Positions 30,179-40,972 are shown, counted from the stretch's first letter. The stretch is DNA of 64,000 nt from Bacteroides reticulotermitis JCM 10512 (GCF_000517545.1 NZ_BAIV01000001.1:124001-188000); one strand, 5' to 3'. The notes: generated from the sequence alone by a model not told the origin. Translations and numbers: made by a program.

Positions 30179-30771
30179 ATGAAGAATATGCTGTTTTTTT
30201 ATTGGGTATCTTTACCCTGTTTACTGCGTGTAGTGACGATGCTGATAGCACTCCTCTTACTCCGACCATATTAAAGGTTGTTTCTTGTGATTTTGTAAAA
30301 GAAGAAATGGATTGGGTAAAACCAGTGAAAGAGATAGGAGAACCCTCTGTGGGAATCGAAAACAAGACCGATGTCCCTACTACTTATCTAAATCAATGGG
30401 AGAATTCGACTCTAGAAACCTCTTTATTCAGTTTGTATACAGGTAGTTTACCAAAAGCAGAGAATCTTGGCGAACTAACGATCCGTGTTCCTACCCTCCA
30501 TGCAGATGGTACATTTTCGGATGGAGGATCGGAAGTTCCTTTAGTTTTCGGTACAACTTATGAAATACTCGATCCGAGGTCTAGGGGACAAGAAGAAATT
30601 GTAGTTCCTGGTCACTCCACTTTGAAAAAGATAACTGAACGAACGGGTAGCAGTTGTAGTATAACCTTTTATTTGGTGTTGGTTGACGTAAATACGGGGC
30701 AGCAATATGAGTTGAGAGGAGCGTGGTATGGCTTGCAAATATCTAAAGAGACACACACCTTGTTGACTTAA
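30179..30771 (+). CDS. Hypothetical lipoprotein, probable indel in signal peptide
   Basis: About 198 residues after correction. As read, the open frame starts at 30172 with MYYEEYAVFLLG, an acidic N-terminus unsuitable for a signal peptide. The ATG at 30179 gives MKNMLFF and, if the T run 30194-30200 had eight Ts, would continue LLGIFTLFTACSDDA, a proper lipoprotein signal with lipobox FTAC. I therefore prefer 30179. The mature part (TILKVVSCDFVKEE..., ITFYLVLVDVNTGQQYELRGAWYG) is beta-rich and unrecognised. Confidence 0.65.
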
Positions 30772-30772
30772 A

Positions 30773-30892
30773 CTTCTGCGCGGCAGATTATTCCATACAG
30801 CAGTAAAGCTATTCAATGCAAAAAATGACCTGACCGATAAGGGAAGTGATGACATCATCCTTTCTTTATCGGCTGATACGACTTATGCTTAG
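30773..30892 (+). pseudogene. Possible C-terminal remnant of a coding sequence
   Basis: The frame from 30773 encodes a 39-residue tail, LLRGRLFHTAVKLFNAKNDL then TDKGSDDIILSLSADTTYA and a stop. It has protein-like composition but no start. It may be the end of a lost gene, or of the preceding lipoprotein after a frameshift. I do not recognise it. Confidence 0.3.
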
Positions 30893-30988
30893 TTCCTATA
30901 CTTTTAGCGGCGAACCATGATAAATTGTCGAAACTACAAGCTGACTTTAGGCTCAGTCAATCGGAGGAGTACTTCTTTGGTCTCAATT

Positions 30989-31080
30989 AAAAAGATCAGG
31001 TTCTTTTTAAAAATCAACCTGATCTTTCACTGAATTCAACCTGATCTTTTATTGGAATCGACCTGATCTTTTTGAAGGCA
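30989..31080. repeat. Array of 22-bp units with core AACCTGATCTTT
   Basis: AACCTGATC occurs at 31016, 31038 and (GACCTGATC) 31060, exactly 22 bases apart. An inverted unit AAAGATCAGGTT lies at 30991-31002 and pairs with the first direct unit as a hairpin. Confidence 0.75.
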
Positions 31081-31245
31081 AATTTCTGTGTTCTCACGAA
31101 CAAAGTTGGAAGTCTGTGACTGCTTTTCCACCCTTTTTTTAACATTTGAGACTTCAATCTCCTCTCTCTACAAGAAGAAAAAATAATATTACTCTCATGG
31201 TCTCATTCTTTTGAGGTAATACGTTGAAATACAGAGATGTCTTGA

Positions 31246-31363
31246 ATGAGAGATAAACTAAAAAAGACCTATCTCTCATCTTTTCTTCCTATTTTTCGCC
31301 TCTTTTTGACCCATCTCTCATACTTTTTGAGGTATCTCTCATATCTTTTGAGTTATTTATCAT
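31246..31363. repeat. Array of 20-22-bp units with core ATCTCTCAT
   Basis: ATCTCTCAT or variants start at 31271, 31291 (degenerate), 31313, 31334 and 31355. An inverted ATGAGAGAT stands at 31246-31254 before the direct units, the same design as the array at 30989. Confidence 0.7.
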
Positions 31364-31513
31364 CCGATCCCCTTGCAAAAGTATGGGGACTATACATAAC
31401 TCTTCGTTAATCTATTCAAGAATAAGAGGTTTCCTTAACTCAGATCAGCCCGAAATCGAGAGAGGCTGCTCTACAAACTAATTAACCGGTAAAACACGCA
31501 ATTTAAGCAAGTG

Positions 31514-31620
31514 GCACAATGATACAACACTTTCATGTCATAGTCACATTTTGCCGTAAACTGCTGATTGATAATTTGATATATTGCGTCTACTTTTCTT
31601 TGACTGATCTACTCAATAGA
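31514..31620 (-). pseudogene. Decayed gene fragment, dispersed repeat copy B
   Basis: Shares GCACAATGATACAACAC (31514-31530) with copy A at 6171-6187 and then weaker similarity (gcgtct-cttt-ttga) in the same order. It is more decayed than copies A and C. Confidence 0.45.
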
Positions 31621-31720
31621 TAATACCGATTTCCGAGAGCTATCTACTTGGCAAAAATCTCCCGCCAGCTAGTAGTAAATAACTCGTAAAAGGTGTTTTT
31701 TGCCATTATATTTCGTGTTC

Positions 31721-31812
31721 CACATAATGTGGAACAGCTGACTCACATATTGTGGGACAGGCGTCGCACATGATGTGGAACACCTGTCGCACATAATGTG
31801 AAACAGGAAATA
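31721..31812. repeat. Array of four exact-period 23-bp palindromic units (CACATAATGTGG)
   Basis: CACAT starts at 31721, 31744, 31767 and 31790, exactly 23 bases apart. Each unit contains the dyad CACATnATGTG or close to it, followed by GGAACA. The array lies between two oppositely oriented copies (B and C) of the decayed fragment. No spacers or cas genes. Confidence 0.8.
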
Positions 31813-31867
31813 GAAGGAAATAAACCTGAAAAAAGACTGTTTAAATCTACGAATAGTTGCGCACAAT

Positions 31868-32053
31868 GCGGTTTAAGAAAAGACTTGGTTGCTGAATTGA
31901 GTACTCTGTTTTTTGAGGAAGGAAAAAATGGCTATCGCCTATCGGAATAAAATGATCCAGAAAAAGAAGGCGCATTGCAATTGATTGATATACTGAATGA
32001 TATGCGAAAAAGTGATTTAGTCATAAGAGTGTTGTATCATTGTGCAAAGTGCT
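31868..32053 (+). pseudogene. Decayed gene fragment, dispersed repeat copy C
   Basis: One frame reads CAQCGLRKDLVAELSTLFF, EEGKNGYRLSE, a stop, then NDPEKEGALQLIDILND and MRKSDLVIRVLYHCAKC. A single in-frame TAA interrupts protein-like sequence. The last 35 bases match copy A (6164-6198) exactly in inverted orientation. The parent gene is unknown to me. Confidence 0.55.
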
Positions 32054-32085
32054 CTCTTCGTGTCCGATGCTTCGGTTTCGGACAA

Positions 32086-32123
32086 AAGAAAAGCCGCCCC
32101 AAACTGAAATGAGACGGCTTCTT
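32086..32123 (-). terminator. Terminator after S9 peptidase gene
   Basis: On the minus strand the arm AAGAAGCCG pairs with CGGCTTTTCTT, followed by T-rich sequence. Just beyond it, 32061-32084 is a second small dyad (TGTCCGA/TCGGACA). Confidence 0.6.
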
Positions 32124-32140
32124 ATCTTTATTATGGTAAC

Positions 32141-34248
32141 CTATTTCGGAAGGTTGGCTTCTGGTTTCAACCATTTGTCCAACCATTCGAAGAAGGTACG
32201 TTGCCATAAAATACCATTTTGCGGTTTCAACACCCAGTGGTTCTCGTCCGGATAGATCAGCAGTTCGGCAGGTATGCCACGCAAGATTGCCGCATCAAAA
32301 GCAGCCATTGCCTGATTAGCCAATATTCTGTAATCCTTTTCGCCGTGAATGCAAAGAATCGGAGTATCCCACTTGTCAACAAAGCGGTGAGGAGAGTTGG
32401 CAAAGGTACGTTGCGCTACAGGATTTTGCTTTTCCCAATAGGCACCGCCCATATCCCAGTTGGCAAACCATTTCTCTTCCGTTTCCAGGTATTGCATTTC
32501 CATATTGAAGATGCCGTCATGAGCAATGAATGCTTTAAATCGCTTGTTGTGCTGACCGGCTAACCAATAAACAGAGAATCCTCCGAAACTGGCTCCTACA
32601 CAACCTAAATGATCTTTGTCTACATACGGCTCTTTAGCCATTTCGTCAATCGCTGTGAAATAGTCTTTCATGCATTGGCCACCATAGTCGCCACTGATCT
32701 GCTCATTCCATTCTACACCAAAACCGGGTAGTCCGCGTCGGTTGGGCGCAACGATAATATAATCGTTAGCAGCCATTATCTGGAAGTTCCAACGATAAGA
32801 CCAGAATTGACTTACCGGACTTTGAGGACCTCCTTCACAAAACAGTAGGGTAGGGTATTTCTTGTTCGGATCGAAATGCGGAGGATAAATAACCCATGTC
32901 AACATTTGTTTGCCATCGGTGGTGGTCATCCAACGAGACTCCACTTTACCCATCTCCAATTGATCATAAATCGCTTTGTTCTCGAATGTCAGTTGTGTGG
33001 CAGTTCCATCAAGTGCTACTGCATAAATTTCGTCGCCCATACTCATCGAGTGACGTTTCGCAATCAGCTTGTCGCCGAATAATGCCGCAGACTCATAGTC
33101 ATACACGCCCGAAGTAATCGCTTTAACGGAATCATTAGCAAGGTTTAGCGCATAGATGTGCGACTCTCCATGCCAAACTCCGGTAAAGTAAATCGTTTGC
33201 GCGTCGGCACTCCATACAAACGCGTCTACGTTCGATTCAAAGGCCTTGCTTACGAACCGTTTCTCTCCGGTTTCGAGGTTCATGATAAACAACCGATTCA
33301 AATCGGCTTCATAACCATCTCTTTCCATGCTCTGCCAAGCGATATACTTGCCATCCGGAGAGTATTGCGGATTGGTGTCATATCCTTTATTCTCTTCGGT
33401 GATATTCTTTGTTTCTTTCGTTTTCAGGTCATAAACATAGATATCCGAGTTGGTAGAGGTTGCATATGCGAGTCCTGTCTTTTTGCGACTGGTATAAGAA
33501 ATCTTGTCCGAAGTTGTATTCCAAGCCAGTTGTTCAATGCCGCCCCACGGTCTCATCGGGCTTTCATAAGGTTGTCCATCTAGGAGGTCGATTACATTGG
33601 AAATGCCTTTACCATCAAAATCGGCTACAAACGGATGAGGAGCACCTGTTACCCATTCATCCAATGTTTGTACATCAGGTCGGTTACAATGATACCAGAA
33701 GCTTTGGGGAGGTCGGGATATTTATCCGCTGTGCTTTGTCTGGTTTTAACTTGCGAGATGAATAAGATCTTTTTGCCATCCGGCGAGATGGAATAACCTT
33801 CGATATCACCCTCGTAGTTAGTCAGCTGTTTGCGCTCACTACCATCCGGATTCATTTCATAAAGCTGGCTACTGCCGTTATCGTTGCTGAGGAAGGCTAG
33901 TTTACTACCGCCTTTTATCCAGCTTACTTCATTCTCCTGAAAGGTTGTCTGTGTTATTTGTTGGTTATCACTGCCGTCGGCGTTCATCACAAACACTTCG
34001 CGGTTGCTTTTATTTTCCGGCACACTGTAGTATGCAACGGTATACACTATCTTTTTACCATCGGGAGATACTGCTAATCCGCCTATACGTCCCATAGCCC
34101 ATAAGGCTTCGGGAGTCATGCGCTTTCCTTCAATCTGAATATTCGATTTTTGGATAAGCACCTGGTCGGACTTGCTCGCGTCTTTCGCCCCGCCACAGGA
34201 GGCTAACAACATTGCTGTCGACATAATGAATAGATTTACTTGTCTCAT
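32141..34248 (-). CDS. S9-family (DPP5/acylaminoacyl-like) peptidase lipoprotein, one frameshift
   Basis: Corrected length is about 702 residues. It has a lipoprotein signal (MRQVNLFIMSTAMLLASCGG) and a WD/PD40 beta-propeller (LAVSPDGKKIVYTVAYYS, YSPDGKYIAWQSM). The alpha/beta hydrolase domain carries the nucleophile GASFGGFS, an Asp in HGEKDYRI and a His in DENHWVL. The frame breaks at 33661-33662: one extra C on the plus strand (G on the coding strand) gives YKHWDEWVTGAPHP. Prolyl-oligopeptidase relatives of this type release dipeptides or acylated residues from oligopeptides in the periplasm, matching the POT transporter in the same window. Confidence 0.9.
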
Positions 34249-34291
34249 CTTATAACTAATTTGTTTTTTGCGAAGATACTAAAAAAAGAAT

Positions 34292-35623
34292 TTATATCAC
34301 TTTTTTCTGCCAGTTTCCTTTTTTCATATACCAGTACGAGAAGAATAGCATAAAAGTGGCATATACAATCTCTGTAGTCCAACAAAATGCGATGTCAACA
34401 CGTAAGTAAAGAATGAAATAGATGCAGTAGACTACATAAATAACCAGTGCACTGAGCTCCAGCCCCAATGCGGTGCGCGTGTTTCCTGTTCCCGAAACAG
34501 CCTGAAAATACACATTGGCAGGAATCAGAAGCAGGTAAGCGGAACAAAGTACCCAAAGCGAAGGAATTGACGCCTCTTTCAGATCGGGCATATCGGTATA
34601 GATACTCATGACTAAGTGCGGGAAGAGGCAGAAGAGAGCGAGTACGGGGATTACAAATAGAAATGCGATTCGTACATGTTGCCGGATGGTTCCTAGTACA
34701 TACTCTTTCTCTCCCGCACCGATCAGGTTACTGATAAGTGAGCCGCAGGTTGCTGCGAAAGCCATGGTTATCATGAATGGGATGCCCGAAACGTTACGGA
34801 TAATGTTTGCGATAGCCAGCGAACGTTCGCCTAAGTGCTCAACAAACAAGAAGAACATGAACCAGGTTGACAAGGATACGAAGTTCTGTATCATCGTCCA
34901 TACCGAAACATTCAGCATGCGTTTCAATATCTTGCTACGGAATCCAGGCAAAATGTTTAGTGCGTATTTCTTGCAGTCCACTCGTTTCCAGGTATAAATA
35001 ATAAAGAAGATTACCGAGATCATCTCAGCCAGCGAAGAACCGATGGCGGCACCGGCTATACCCAATTGGGGGAATCCAAACTTACCGAAGACCAGAATAT
35101 AGTTGAATACCACATTGGAAAGAACCATTATCACCGAGTTCAGAGTCAAGGTTTTGGTTTGTGTTGTTCCCACAAAAAAAGCCCGAAACATAACCATGAT
35201 AAAGGAGAAGAAAAAGCCATAAACTCTCCATTCAATGAACTTCGAAGCGGCATCACAAACATGTGGAGAAGCTACGATACTTTTTAAAATGTGAGGTGAA
35301 AAGAGGTGGGAAAGCGTAAATAGCACTGCAGCTACAACCAAAAGAAAATAGACTCCCTGATAAAAGATGGGGCCGATTGCTTTATAGTTTCCCTCCCCAT
35401 TGCGACGCGCAATGAGAATCTGAGCTCCTATACTGAAACCGAATGCCATCATGAATATTGCCAGGTAGTAAACCCCGGCAATTGCGGATGCCCCTAATTC
35501 TATTTCGCCTACTCGTCCGAGAAAGGCGGTATCGGTCATCCCTATTAATTGTTCCATAACCAAGCTGATCAGGATGGGGTAGGCGATAGTCCAAATTTGT
35601 CTATATGTATATTTTGTTTTCAT
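34292..35623 (-). CDS. MATE-family efflux transporter
   Basis: A 443-residue inner-membrane protein with 12 hydrophobic segments in two similar halves. MATE hallmarks include PILISLVMEQLIGMTDTAFLGRVGEIELGA and, at the start of the second half, VSLSTWFMFFLFVEHLGERSLAIANIIRN. The family exports cationic drugs or metabolites with Na+ or H+. The substrate is unknown. It lies 43 bases downstream of the S9 peptidase start, on the same strand. Confidence 0.92.
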   Translation of the reverse strand: MKTKYTYRQIWTIAYPILISLVMEQLIGMTDTAFLGRVGEIELGASAIAGVYYLAIFMMAFGFSIGAQILIARRNGEGNYKAIGPIFYQGVYFLLVVAAVLFTLSHLFSPHILKSIVASPHVCDAASKFIEWRVYGFFFSFIMVMFRAFFVGTTQTKTLTLNSVIMVLSNVVFNYILVFGKFGFPQLGIAGAAIGSSLAEMISVIFFIIYTWKRVDCKKYALNILPGFRSKILKRMLNVSVWTMIQNFVSLSTWFMFFLFVEHLGERSLAIANIIRNVSGIPFMITMAFAATCGSLISNLIGAGEKEYVLGTIRQHVRIAFLFVIPVLALFCLFPHLVMSIYTDMPDLKEASIPSLWVLCSAYLLLIPANVYFQAVSGTGNTRTALGLELSALVIYVVYCIYFILYLRVDIAFCWTTEIVYATFMLFFSYWYMKKGNWQKKVI

Positions 35624-35647
35624 TCAATCGAATTATTGTTTAGCGAA

Positions 35648-35687
35648 AGAAAGCCGGGCAAACCTGTGTTGGGTTGCTCGGCTTTCT
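35648..35687 (-). terminator. Terminator after yidC
   Basis: The arms AGAAAGCCGGGCAAACC (35648-35664) and GGGTTGCTCGGCTTTCT (35671-35687) pair with two imperfect positions. Confidence 0.75.
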
Positions 35688-35710
35688 AGTATTCATTGTC
35701 TTAGGGGTCT

Positions 35711-37570
35711 CTAGCGTTTATTTCTCTGTTGACGCTCCTTTGTCAATTGTTCCTGTTGCTTTTGCATTGCCTCTAGGCGAGCAGCGAATCCGGTTTTCTT
35801 CATCTGCTTTGGATCTTTCTTTTTCGCTTCCAAAATAGATAACAACTTTTCTTCATTAGTAGTTCGGCGAAGTAAGATCATTGTACCTACACTGATCAAC
35901 GTTGATACGAAGTAATAATAGTTCAAGCCGGACGGATAATCGTTCAGCACAAACAAGAACATAACAGGCATCAGATACATCATCCACTTCATGGCAGCCA
36001 TTTGAGGTTGTGCGCCCGTGTCCTGCATTGACATGGTATACTTGGTGTTCAGAACGTTAGTAACAGTCATTAATAAGCAGAACAAGCTAAGGTGATTACC
36101 TAAGAATGGAATATGGAATGGGAACGTTACAATTGCATCGTATGTAGAAAGGTCATCCGCCCATAAGAAACTTTCCTGGCGAAGCTCGATAGCACTAGGA
36201 ACGAACATAAATAACGCCATCAGGATAGGGAACTGCAAGAGCATCGGTAAACAACCTCCCATAGGACTGACCCCATATTGGCTGTAAAGCGACATCACCT
36301 CCTGCTGCTTTTTCATCGCATCTTCCTGCTTCGGATACTTCTGATTGATCTCATCTATTCGAGGTTTCAATACCCTCATCTTAGCGGACGACATGTACGT
36401 CTTCCACGTAGCCGGATAAACGAGTATCTTTACCATGATAGTCAAGATCAGCAAGACGATACCCATGCTCAATCCCCAACCGGATAACCAGTCGAACACA
36501 TTAATCGTAACGAATTGGTTGATCCAACGAATCAGTGGCCATCCCAAGTAAACAAGTCTGGAAAGTTCCAATTTTTCGGAACGGCCTTTATCCAACGCTT
36601 TCAGCGTCTTATAGTGATTCGGTCCGTAGTAGAAGAACATCTTGGTAGGTTGTTTACCGGTAGGGTCAAAGAAAGTGCTCATTTCGGAAGCGTAGTCTTT
36701 GATGTAACCACTTCCTTGCTGTTCCATCTTCGATTTTACCGATACCTTCTTGAAATCTTGCTCGGCAATAAGTACGGAAGAGAAGAATTGATTTTTGAAA
36801 GCAACCCAGTCAATCGTTGCACCACCCAACTCTTTTTCGTCGTCTTTGGCTGCTGATAAGTTGTCTACTTTATCTCCTTTGATTTTATAGGTCAATTCTG
36901 CCAGGCGATTTTCATAGGTAAATCCTTTCTCCAACTGACGTGCGCGTTGCGACCATTCAATATCTACATAATTTGTATTGGCCAGTTTGTCAGCCATGCC
37001 TGTAGCTTTGATTTCAAAGCTCATCAGGTAGCTATCCGGCTTCAATGTGTAGATGAAGTCTATGTAGCTGTCGCTGTCTACGGATAAACGCATAGTAACG
37101 CTACTATCTGTCTTGTTTACCGCGTTGAAATAAAAGTCTTTAGTCTGAATAGCTCCTTCTTTGTTATAGAAATTAAAGCACATGGAAGCGTCATCATCGT
37201 GGAATAGCACGATAGGAGTCTTCTTGTCCTGAGCTTTGTAATCCTTTAAAGTTGCCGAAAATACGCGTCCGCCTCTAGTTGCAAAGGTGATTTCCGCTAC
37301 ATTGTTTTGGATGCTGATCAGAGAGTCAGTTCCGTGAATGGCGTTAAAGAATAATGAAGAACTATCACTAGTTAATGCATTATTTTCATTACTAGCCAAG
37401 GCAGCTTCCGTTTTAGCTTTCAGCGCTGCTTCCTGTTGTTGAACCAAAGCGACAGAATCTCTATAGTGATCCCATGCAGCTTGTTGCTCCTCGCTTGGAC
37501 GACTCAGAAAACTGAATGCTACCAATAATACTCCTATTAAAACGAGACCTGTGATGGTATTTTTATCCAT
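35711..37570 (-). CDS. yidC: Membrane protein insertase YidC
   Basis: A 619-residue YidC of the Gram-negative type. It has an N-terminal membrane anchor ([19 protein letters not shown]), a large periplasmic beta-sandwich domain (about residues 60-340), and the conserved insertase core ([48 protein letters not shown]). The C-terminal tail is basic and glutamine-rich ([16 protein letters not shown]), likely contacting ribosomes. pyrG lies 59 bases upstream on the same strand, a usual Bacteroidales order. Confidence 0.97.
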   Translation of the reverse strand: MDKNTITGLVLIGVLLVAFSFLSRPSEEQQAAWDHYRDSVALVQQQEAALKAKTEAALASNENNALTSDSSSLFFNAIHGTDSLISIQNNVAEITFATRGGRVFSATLKDYKAQDKKTPIVLFHDDDASMCFNFYNKEGAIQTKDFYFNAVNKTDSSVTMRLSVDSDSYIDFIYTLKPDSYLMSFEIKATGMADKLANTNYVDIEWSQRARQLEKGFTYENRLAELTYKIKGDKVDNLSAAKDDEKELGGATIDWVAFKNQFFSSVLIAEQDFKKVSVKSKMEQQGSGYIKDYASEMSTFFDPTGKQPTKMFFYYGPNHYKTLKALDKGRSEKLELSRLVYLGWPLIRWINQFVTINVFDWLSGWGLSMGIVLLILTIMVKILVYPATWKTYMSSAKMRVLKPRIDEINQKYPKQEDAMKKQQEVMSLYSQYGVSPMGGCLPMLLQFPILMALFMFVPSAIELRQESFLWADDLSTYDAIVTFPFHIPFLGNHLSLFCLLMTVTNVLNTKYTMSMQDTGAQPQMAAMKWMMYLMPVMFLFVLNDYPSGLNYYYFVSTLISVGTMILLRRTTNEEKLLSILEAKKKDPKQMKKTGFAARLEAMQKQQEQLTKERQQRNKR

Positions 37571-37629
37571 TCTTTTTTAGTTATAAATTACTTGTTATTA
37601 CTTATTGCAATTAAGATTAAATGCATTGG

Positions 37630-39251
37630 TTAGGCATTGATATCTTTTTCATTTTTGATGACTGCCTTTACAAAAGCAACAAACAGAGGATGAGGGTCTA
37701 GTACGGTACTGCTATATTCCGGATGGAACTGCGTACCTACAAACCACTTCAAGGCAGGAATCTCTACGATCTCGACCAAGTCTGATTCCGGATTAATACC
37801 CACACATTTCATCCCTGCGGCTTCGTATTGAGCTTTATAGTCGTTATTGAATTCATAACGGTGACGATGACGTTCTTGGATGTGCTCTTTTCCATAGGCT
37901 TCAAATACTTTTGAACCTTTTTGCAATACACATTCGTAAGCACCCAAACGCATTGTTCCTCCCATATTGGTGATTGACTTCTGTTCTTCCATAATGTCTA
38001 TTACATTATGAGGAGTCTTTTCATCCATTTCGCGAGAATTGGCATCTGCATATCCTAACACGTTACGGGCAAATTCGATGGCTATGCATTGCATTCCTAA
38101 GCAGATACCAAAGGTCGGTACATTGTGTGTACGCGTATATTTGATGGCTACAAATTTACCTTCAATGCCACGCTGACCGAATCCCGGCCCAATCACGACT
38201 CCAGTCATGCCTTTTAGTGCTTCGGCTACATTCTCATCAGTCAACTTCTCGCTATTCACAAAATGTACTTCAACTTTGCGGTCGTTGTATGTTCCGGCTT
38301 GTGATAAAGCTTCGCGTATAGACTTATAAGCATCTTGTAAATCATATTTTCCTACCAAGCAATGTTAACAGCCTCTTTCTTCTCGGCTGCATGGCGGCGC
38401 TCAATAAATTTACGCCAAGGATCGAGTCCCGGAGTTTCTCCAATCGGCAATCCCATTTTCTGGAGAATGGTGGTATCCAGATCTTGCGCTTGCATGAGGA
38501 TCGGAACTTCGTAGATTGTCGGTGCGTCAATAGATTGTACTACTGCTTTCTCGTCCACATTGCAAAACAAGGCAACTTTCTTTCTCAACCCGTCATTTAA
38601 AGGATGTTCCGTGCGTAAAACCAAAATGTCTGGTTGAATACCTACACTTTGCAACTCCTTAACAGAGTGCTGTGTCGGCTTGGTCTTCAACTCACCGGCA
38701 GCCGCGAGATAAGGTACATAGGTTAGATGAACGCATAATGCATTCTTGCCTAGTTCCCATTTCAACTGACGAATACTTTCGAGATAGGGGAGCGATTCAA
38801 TATCTCCTACTGTACCTCCAATTTCAGTAATAACAAAATCGAATTTATTCTTACTGCCTAAAAGTTTTACATTTCGCTTGATCTCATCCGTGATATGAGG
38901 GATTATCTGGATAGTCTTACCCAAATAGTCTCCACGACGTTCCTTATCAATTACACTTTTGTAAATGCGTCCTGTTGTAATGTTGTTAGCTTTTGTCGTT
39001 TGTATTCCCAAAAAGCGTTCATAGTGTCCTAGATCCAAGTCGGCTTCATGGCCGTCGATGGTTACGTAACACTCTCCGTGTTCGTAAGGATTTAGCGTCC
39101 CCGGGTCGATATTGATATACGGGTCAAACTTCTGGATGGTTACATTATAACCCCTTGCTTGCAGCAATTTACCGATAGATGATGCGATAATGCCTTTTCC
39201 TAGTGAAGAAGCCACACCACCGGTGACAAAAATATACTTTGTTTCTCCCAC
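37630..39251 (-). CDS. pyrG: CTP synthase, one frameshift
   Basis: CTP synthase makes CTP from UTP, ATP and glutamine. The N-terminal synthetase domain opens [17 protein letters not shown] and includes [20 protein letters not shown]. The C-terminal glutamine amidotransferase domain has FGICLGMQC (catalytic Cys) and [10 protein letters not shown] (His, Glu). The frame breaks at 38357-38358: three As instead of two on the plus strand restore [16 protein letters not shown]. Corrected length is about 541 residues, the family norm. The gene is essential and single copy, so the break is very unlikely to be real. Confidence 0.95.
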
Positions 39252-39306
39252 AGCTATAACTGTTTAAATTATTGTTTATCTAGTAGTATACTGAACTTAA
39301 AAACCG

Positions 39307-39314
39307 CAAAATTA
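39307..39314 (-). promoter_or_regulatory. Candidate -7 element for pyrG
   Basis: The minus strand reads TAATTTTG, a full consensus match, 55 bases before the pyrG ATG. Confidence 0.5.
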
Positions 39315-39407
39315 TAAAAAAAGGGGAACATTATAGGGTTTCGTCAGAACAAATTTATTAAAAAATGCAATTTTGAAAGAATGCTATGTTTTTTGAACTA
39401 TTTAATG

Positions 39408-39415
39408 TAAATTTG
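39408..39415 (+). promoter_or_regulatory. Candidate -7 element for DUF3078 gene
   Basis: TAAATTTG matches TAnnTTTG and lies 18 bases before the ATG at 39434. This favours 39434 over the upstream ATG at 39386, which would precede the transcript. Confidence 0.5.
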
Positions 39416-39433
39416 CCCCAAATTTGGGATGTT

Positions 39434-40867
39434 ATGAAGATTAAAGTCATTTTACTAACAGCATTTTCCTTTTCTCTTATTTCTTCGGTTTGGGGGCAAA
39501 ATGCAAGGAATTCCTCTTCGGTTGTTGCGCGTGGGCAGGTAGTGAAAAACGATACACTTCCGGCCGAACTGCAACCTTATTTGATGTTGAAGCTTAAGCC
39601 AGTAGGGAATACTTTTGAATTGGATACTGTATCATTTTTATATAATAAATACATAGCTCAGTTGGAATACTTGAACGATCCGGCTGTTCCTGCTCGTTAT
39701 ATACCATCGGATCCTTATTACTACCGCTTATTTACTCCTCTTGCCTATTATTATGCGCCAATAGCACAATACTCTAAATTGGATTGGACATTTCAACAAG
39801 ATAAGAAATCCGATTTTGCAAAAGACTTGTTGACTTATGATTCGCGGGAATTAACTCGTTTGAATCGGGTAAACAAACAAGTGAATAATGCTTTGATGGA
39901 TCTTTATTTGAAGAAGCCTCAGTTACTTGTTACTACTGAAGACCGAATAATGAGTCGTGAAGTCTTTCGGGCTGATGTGAAGCCTAAGATATCTCCAAAA
40001 GCTGCAGTCGTGAATCTTTTCAAGCCGGAAGAAATGAATGACAATGTCGGTTCGGCGAAGATGAAACTTCATAGACCCAACTGGTGGATAACCGGTGGTA
40101 ACGGTTCTTTGCAGATCAGTCAGAATCACCTTTCCGACAACTGGTATAAAGGGGGGGAAAGTAACTATTCCGGAATGGCTACTTTGCAACTGTATGCCAA
40201 TTACAATGATAATGAAAAAATATTGTTCGAAAATCAATTGGAAGCCAAACTCGGAATGGGTTCTACACCATCGGATAAATATCATGATTATTTAATTACT
40301 ACCGACCAACTTCGTATTACGAACAAACTTGGGTTGCGTGCACTTAAGAACTGGTACTATACCATTTCTTCTGAATTTAAGACGCAGTTCTGTCATGGAT
40401 ACAAAGCCAATAATGAAAAACTGGTATCAGCTTTCCTTGCCCCGGCGGACTTAGCAGTCAGTGTCGGTATGGATTATAAACTGAATAAGAAAAATATGAA
40501 ACTCTCAGTCTTTATGGCTCCATTGACTTATAACATGCGTTACGTAGGTAATAGTGAAGTGAATGAAGTTAGTTTCGGACTTGAAAAAGGTAAAAGTTCG
40601 AAGAATGACTTTGGTTCCCAATTACAGCCCACGTTGAATTGGACAATTATATCTTCCGTTACTTTAGAGTCTCGTTTAAATTACCTGACCAATTACGAAT
40701 GGGTTCGCGTAGAATGGGAAAATACGCTCAACTTTGTGTTGAATCGCTATCTTTCTACGAAGTTATATGTACACGCCCGCTTCGATGACAGCGCTAAACC
40801 GACTGAAGGCACTAGCTACTTCCAGGTGAAGGAGTTGCTTAGCTTTGGTATTAATTATAAATGGTAG
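39434..40867 (+). CDS. DUF3078-family outer-membrane-associated protein
   Basis: A 477-residue protein from the chosen start, which gives a clean signal peptide ([21 protein letters not shown]). The C-terminal part is a run of barrel-like strands beginning [28 protein letters not shown], the DUF3078 hallmark, and ending [10 protein letters not shown] with a terminal aromatic. Function is unknown. The frame is open 16 codons upstream, but without a signal peptide. Confidence 0.85.
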   Translation: MKIKVILLTAFSFSLISSVWGQNARNSSSVVARGQVVKNDTLPAELQPYLMLKLKPVGNTFELDTVSFLYNKYIAQLEYLNDPAVPARYIPSDPYYYRLFTPLAYYYAPIAQYSKLDWTFQQDKKSDFAKDLLTYDSRELTRLNRVNKQVNNALMDLYLKKPQLLVTTEDRIMSREVFRADVKPKISPKAAVVNLFKPEEMNDNVGSAKMKLHRPNWWITGGNGSLQISQNHLSDNWYKGGESNYSGMATLQLYANYNDNEKILFENQLEAKLGMGSTPSDKYHDYLITTDQLRITNKLGLRALKNWYYTISSEFKTQFCHGYKANNEKLVSAFLAPADLAVSVGMDYKLNKKNMKLSVFMAPLTYNMRYVGNSEVNEVSFGLEKGKSSKNDFGSQLQPTLNWTIISSVTLESRLNYLTNYEWVRVEWENTLNFVLNRYLSTKLYVHARFDDSAKPTEGTSYFQVKELLSFGINYKW

Positions 40868-40927
40868 ACAAACGATCGAGACCTGAACGGTACGATTGAA
40901 GCTTCTCTATCGGTTCGATATTTAGTG

Positions 40928-40972
40928 AATGTGCAGATCTGCTCTTTGATATAAAGGCAGTATCTGCACATT
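40928..40972 (+). terminator. Terminator after DUF3078 gene
   Basis: AATGTGCAGAT (40928-40938) pairs perfectly with 40962-40972 and a T run follows. The rest of the 40868-41195 gap holds only the rnf promoter-like site. Confidence 0.75.

Noticed and set aside
5846..31812. Reading the short-period repeat clusters as CRISPR arrays
   Set aside because: Units follow each other every 20-23 bases with no unique 30-base spacers, repeat words differ between clusters and no cas genes are present.
31669..31866. 65-codon minus-strand reading frame
   Set aside because: It is the translation of the 23-bp palindromic array and its flanks; its repeated HIM/HIMWN-like phrases come from the DNA repeat, not from protein selection.
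38352..38358. Programmed frameshifting in pyrG, ispE and rnf genes
   Set aside because: No slippery heptamer or downstream pseudoknot is apparent, the breaks are in unrelated genes, and the same type of break recurs throughout the window, so sequence error is simpler.
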